Source of the DNA: Melanocharis versteri
Taxonomy: Eukaryota; Chordata; Aves; Passeriformes; Melanocharitidae
Reading direction: 5' to 3'
Length of the DNA: 64,000 nucleotides
Assembly (NCBI GenBank): GCA_013397845.1
Contig: VZTG01009130.1
Coordinates: 712,234-776,233, forward strand
Shown piece by piece: positions 61,072-64,000 of the stretch; within the stretch, counting starts at the first letter, position 1, and every line of letters starts with the position of its first letter. The position numbers were made by a program, and so were the translations under genes. The notes under the pieces were generated by a model. That model was given only the letters and a program-made list of their open reading frames with translations, did not search any database and was not told where the DNA came from.

Positions 61072-62012
61072 CCCTAACATTTATTTAAAGGTACCAGTAC
61101 TGGATTTAGCTGTAGCAAAAGTTAAGTGAAGTTAATCACTGCTAGGGAGAATGGAGGTTTAAACTGACCTCGCAGGAGAGTAAATCAGGAACTGAACAAA
61201 GATTTTGAGATGCCCTCAAGGGAAACAGAGGTTGCAGTACCCTCAAGGGTACTGAGCTGCAAATAGTGCCAGGTGTGGGCTGACTACACAAAGGAGAGAG
61301 TTCTGATTGCCCTTCTCTCAGTTGGTTTATTCTTCTTCCTGCCAACTATACTAAGCAAGAAAAATGGACCAAACAGAAGAACTCCTAGGCAAGCTTCCCA
61401 TTTGGAAAGTCAGAGCTACGTAGGCTTTCTCATGCACTGTGAGCCGTTTATTCTCGGCAGACAAGGTGAGGTAACCAGGTGCCTGGCCTATTCTCAGAAA
61501 CTGGTCCTTTGCATCTGTGCGGTGAGAATCAGGATGCTGGAAACAAGTCCTAGGTACACCTCCCCACTCATTTCTCCAGGCTCATGAGAATCTGAGTCCA
61601 GGATCCCCTGTTATCCCAGCTCAAATAAAGAAAGGCACCAGAACTGGAAAGTTCCCTCCACTCTCAGCTGTTAGTTTTAAGTATTTATTGCAAATACTTG
61701 AGTACAAGTGATTTCTAACATGAGTGTCCTTTTGCAATTTTTTTGTCTAAACCAAATTTCCTGTTGGAAACCAAAAATTATATACCCAGTTATGAATGAT
61801 GTTACTTTTACTGTATTCCTTAAGACTTTACAGCTTGCCTCACATCCCTTGCTGGAACAATTCTTAAAATATAATCTTGTCAGTGATACCAAAATATAAA
61901 TTATAATGTGCTCTAATTTCAAAGCCACATTTCAGTTTGAAGTATTTTTGCAAAGTGTCTGCTCTATATTACTATTAAAATAATTTCCATATGGAGAGCA
62001 ACCTTGTTGCTA

Positions 62013-62050
62013 CTGAACTGGAGCGAAACAACTGAACTGGAGAGAAACAA
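62013..62050. repeat. 19-bp tandem duplication, one mismatch
   Basis: CTGAACTGGAGCGAAACAA is followed immediately by the same 19-mer with a single C-to-A change. The mismatch removes a CpG, although C-to-A is not the usual deamination change. Confidence 0.9.
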
Positions 62051-62768
62051 CAGTTTTGGTATCAGGTGGGCAAGTTCAGAAGCAGAATTTCAAAGAAGAA
62101 AGTAAAACCAGAGAAATCCAGTTTTCCCTGAACATCAGTAGCTTTGATTTTTAAGCAACTAGTTGAATATGGTATTTTCAAGGTAAATGTAGACCCTGCT
62201 CACAGACAAATCCTTTGAAAACTAATTTTAGATTAGTTTCTCTGAAGTTTGTCATAGTTATTCGTAATAAGAACCCACTGAAGGCAAAGCAAACAGATCT
62301 GATGGACTAATGCTACCAGAGGACAGTCAGGATGGATTTAGAGTCACATTGCTTAAGCTGTGGGGTATATTTGTCTCTTCTCCTGCAGTATAATGAGATA
62401 AATATATTGCTCTGTGTGGTTTGCATTTTGGGCCTTGCTTCCCCCACCCCAGAAAGCTTTCATTTTCAAGTGCAGGAGTCTATATCCATTTCATTATGCA
62501 TCTTTTTACCACAACTGAATAACTTGCCATGCTCATGTTGGCTGCGGTTGCTCTGTGATCTAGATGCAGACATGTCAGCAGTTTTTGTAGTGGCTGCTGC
62601 CCTGGCTGCCCCGGCCAGATGCCCAGGACATGCAAACACTTCACTTGCGTTCTTGCTCCCAAGTGCTGACCGGCTTCGTACTAGTTAATTAAAACTGGTT
62701 TAATCATCTGCAGCTGTATTCAACTTGACTTCTTCACATACAAATTCCTAGCTATCTTCCCCCAGCAT

Positions 62769-62829
62769 TTATCTGTAGATATGTTAATAATATCTGTAAA
62801 GATAGATAAGGATAATGTCAAGATTATCT
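62769..62829. promoter_or_regulatory. Cluster of GATA-factor motifs
   Basis: Seven GATA or TATC cores fall within about 60 bases, and four of them fit WGATAR (62,769, 62,800, 62,804 and 62,824). The sequence also contains two short inverted repeats, AGATAT/ATATCT and GATAAT/ATTATC. The density is well above background, but AT-rich low-complexity sequence could produce it without function. Confidence 0.25.
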
Positions 62830-64000
62830 GTATTTATGCAAGTGTGTTATTTGGAGGTCCACAGTGTAATGTATCAGTCGTTCCCACATGCTTGAATCTC
62901 AAGAGGGCAGTCACCTGTTTCCGGGGCCAGAGTGCACTTAACTCTTCAGGCCATAAATGTTTTCTCCTGCAGTGCTTGATGTGGAGAATCGTCCCTGAGA
63001 ATGGACACCTGTTAGTCACCTGAAAGGCTCCGCTCTTAACACTTGCAGGTCAAAATAGAACAGGATTCATGTGTATCATGAACATCCTCTCCCCCTTATA
63101 CAAACATCCTGTGACTCAGGTTTCCTTTTGTCCAAAATTGCTGAAGAGGTGCTTTAAAAAGAAGAACAAGTTACGTCGGGATGCAAACAACAGACATTAT
63201 TTTTAATATGTTCAAAGCTGGCTAGGGAGAAACTGATCCCACAAAGCTCAGGATAAGTACAGGATTTAGAGGGGTTTTTAGGGGCACTTTACAGCTTCCA
63301 TCGCAGGTGAGTAGTAGCTGAGAGAAATCCTTCCTGTCATATAAATGTGTTTTGTTGATTTACATCTGGAAGAAGGTCAAGATCAGGGGTTCTTGCATGA
63401 GCCTGAGGAGAAATGCCGCTATACCTTGTACATCCATGTGCTGGGAAAACAGGAGTCAAGGCGCAGGCACGGCACTAGCCTGGAGACTAGAAACTCTGGT
63501 CTTCAGAAAGGGCTGGATCTGGAAGGGAATAGGTCTGCATGTCCTCCAGTTCCCATCCACAGTCAGGGACTTGCAGTATCTCTCAGGTGTGAAGAGGTGA
63601 GTACTGGGGTCCTGGCCTCTCTTCTCGTGTGCCAGGTGCCCATGAAATAAAAGATAATTTCACAGAGCAGAGGCAGAGGGGAGAAGTTTAATCAAGTTTG
63701 GTGGTGCATTCACACTGGCATGCATCTTTTTAGTAGAACTGGAGTGGGAAGTTTGAGGCTGCAGGTGAAGTGAGACATGATTAGGTACAGCTCATTGATC
63801 AGGCAATTGACAGTCAGTGAAAGAAGATAGATAGTAGCACACAATGCTGTTTCAGGACAGCTTTAGGTGAAACGTATGGTGGCACTGGGAGATCTGGCTT
63901 ACCAAATGTCTCTGCTGATCATTCATAGGCAATCAAATAAAAACCTTCCCTATTTTATAATTTTTGTCCTCTTTCATCTTTTGTGCTATGGATGGCAGTC

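Larger units (their letters stand above)
60873..64000. other. Non-coding stretch at the window end
   Basis: No gene or large element is recognisable. A-rich runs occur near 61,048-61,071. A 19-base tandem duplication lies at 62,013-62,050 and a cluster of GATA motifs at 62,769-62,829. Open frames at 61,273-61,587, 62,332-62,688 and 63,345-63,650 are short and resemble no known family. Confidence 0.55.

Noticed and set aside
1..64000. CRISPR arrays, tRNA or rRNA genes, known microRNA seeds, bacterial-type operons
   Set aside because: Reading both strands showed no regularly spaced repeats with spacers, no cloverleaf with A/B boxes, and none of the well-known conserved microRNA sequences I checked by eye (let-7, miR-9, miR-124, miR-128, miR-137, miR-138, miR-218). 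The DNA is clearly vertebrate in character.

Overview
This window reads as nuclear DNA from a bird. The clearest evidence is a set of CR1 LINE fragments carrying the typical avian CR1 3' end, plus one roughly 1-kb long terminal repeat of an endogenous-retrovirus type common in birds. Base composition is mostly AT-leaning and CpG-poor, and two GC-rich, CpG-rich islands stand out sharply. There is no operon-like packing, and no open frame longer than about 215 codons. No protein-coding gene can be identified with confidence. The sequence looks like the interior of a large intron, or an intergenic region next to a gene with several promoters.

Layout: 1-11,500 is unannotatable single-copy-looking DNA with a 17-bp T-run near 8,358. 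A CpG-rich island lies at about 11,520-12,140, followed by an AT-rich patch with a TATA-like element at 12,253. 12,300-17,900 is quiet. A dense CpG island lies at about 17,940-18,300, with a (TG)n tract at its edge and one ambiguous base (n) at 18,324. A small exon-like segment (18,528-18,616) follows, bounded by a good acceptor and donor and holding an ATG in strong Kozak context; this is the best gene-related signal in the window. 18,620-33,290 is quiet. A 16-copy AAAGG microsatellite lies at 33,301-33,380.

A 207-codon, cysteine-containing open stretch on the minus strand (37,036-37,656) has an acceptor-like start but no recognised family. Three CR1 3' fragments, all on the plus strand, lie at 39.5, 42.6 and 43.9 kb. 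44-55 kb contains simple repeats and one small candidate exon. A probable solo LTR fills 55,292-56,301. A longer CR1 copy (59,655-60,872) keeps pieces of its reverse-transcriptase frame but has a large internal deletion and a damaged catalytic motif. The last 3 kb is quiet apart from a GATA-motif cluster near 62.8 kb.

The retroelements are broken and should be inactive. The islands and exon-like segments are the only hints of host-gene function. I found no convincing undescribed biological system. The findings are therefore mainly candidate promoters, exons, enhancers and mutation footprints, each with a way to test it.
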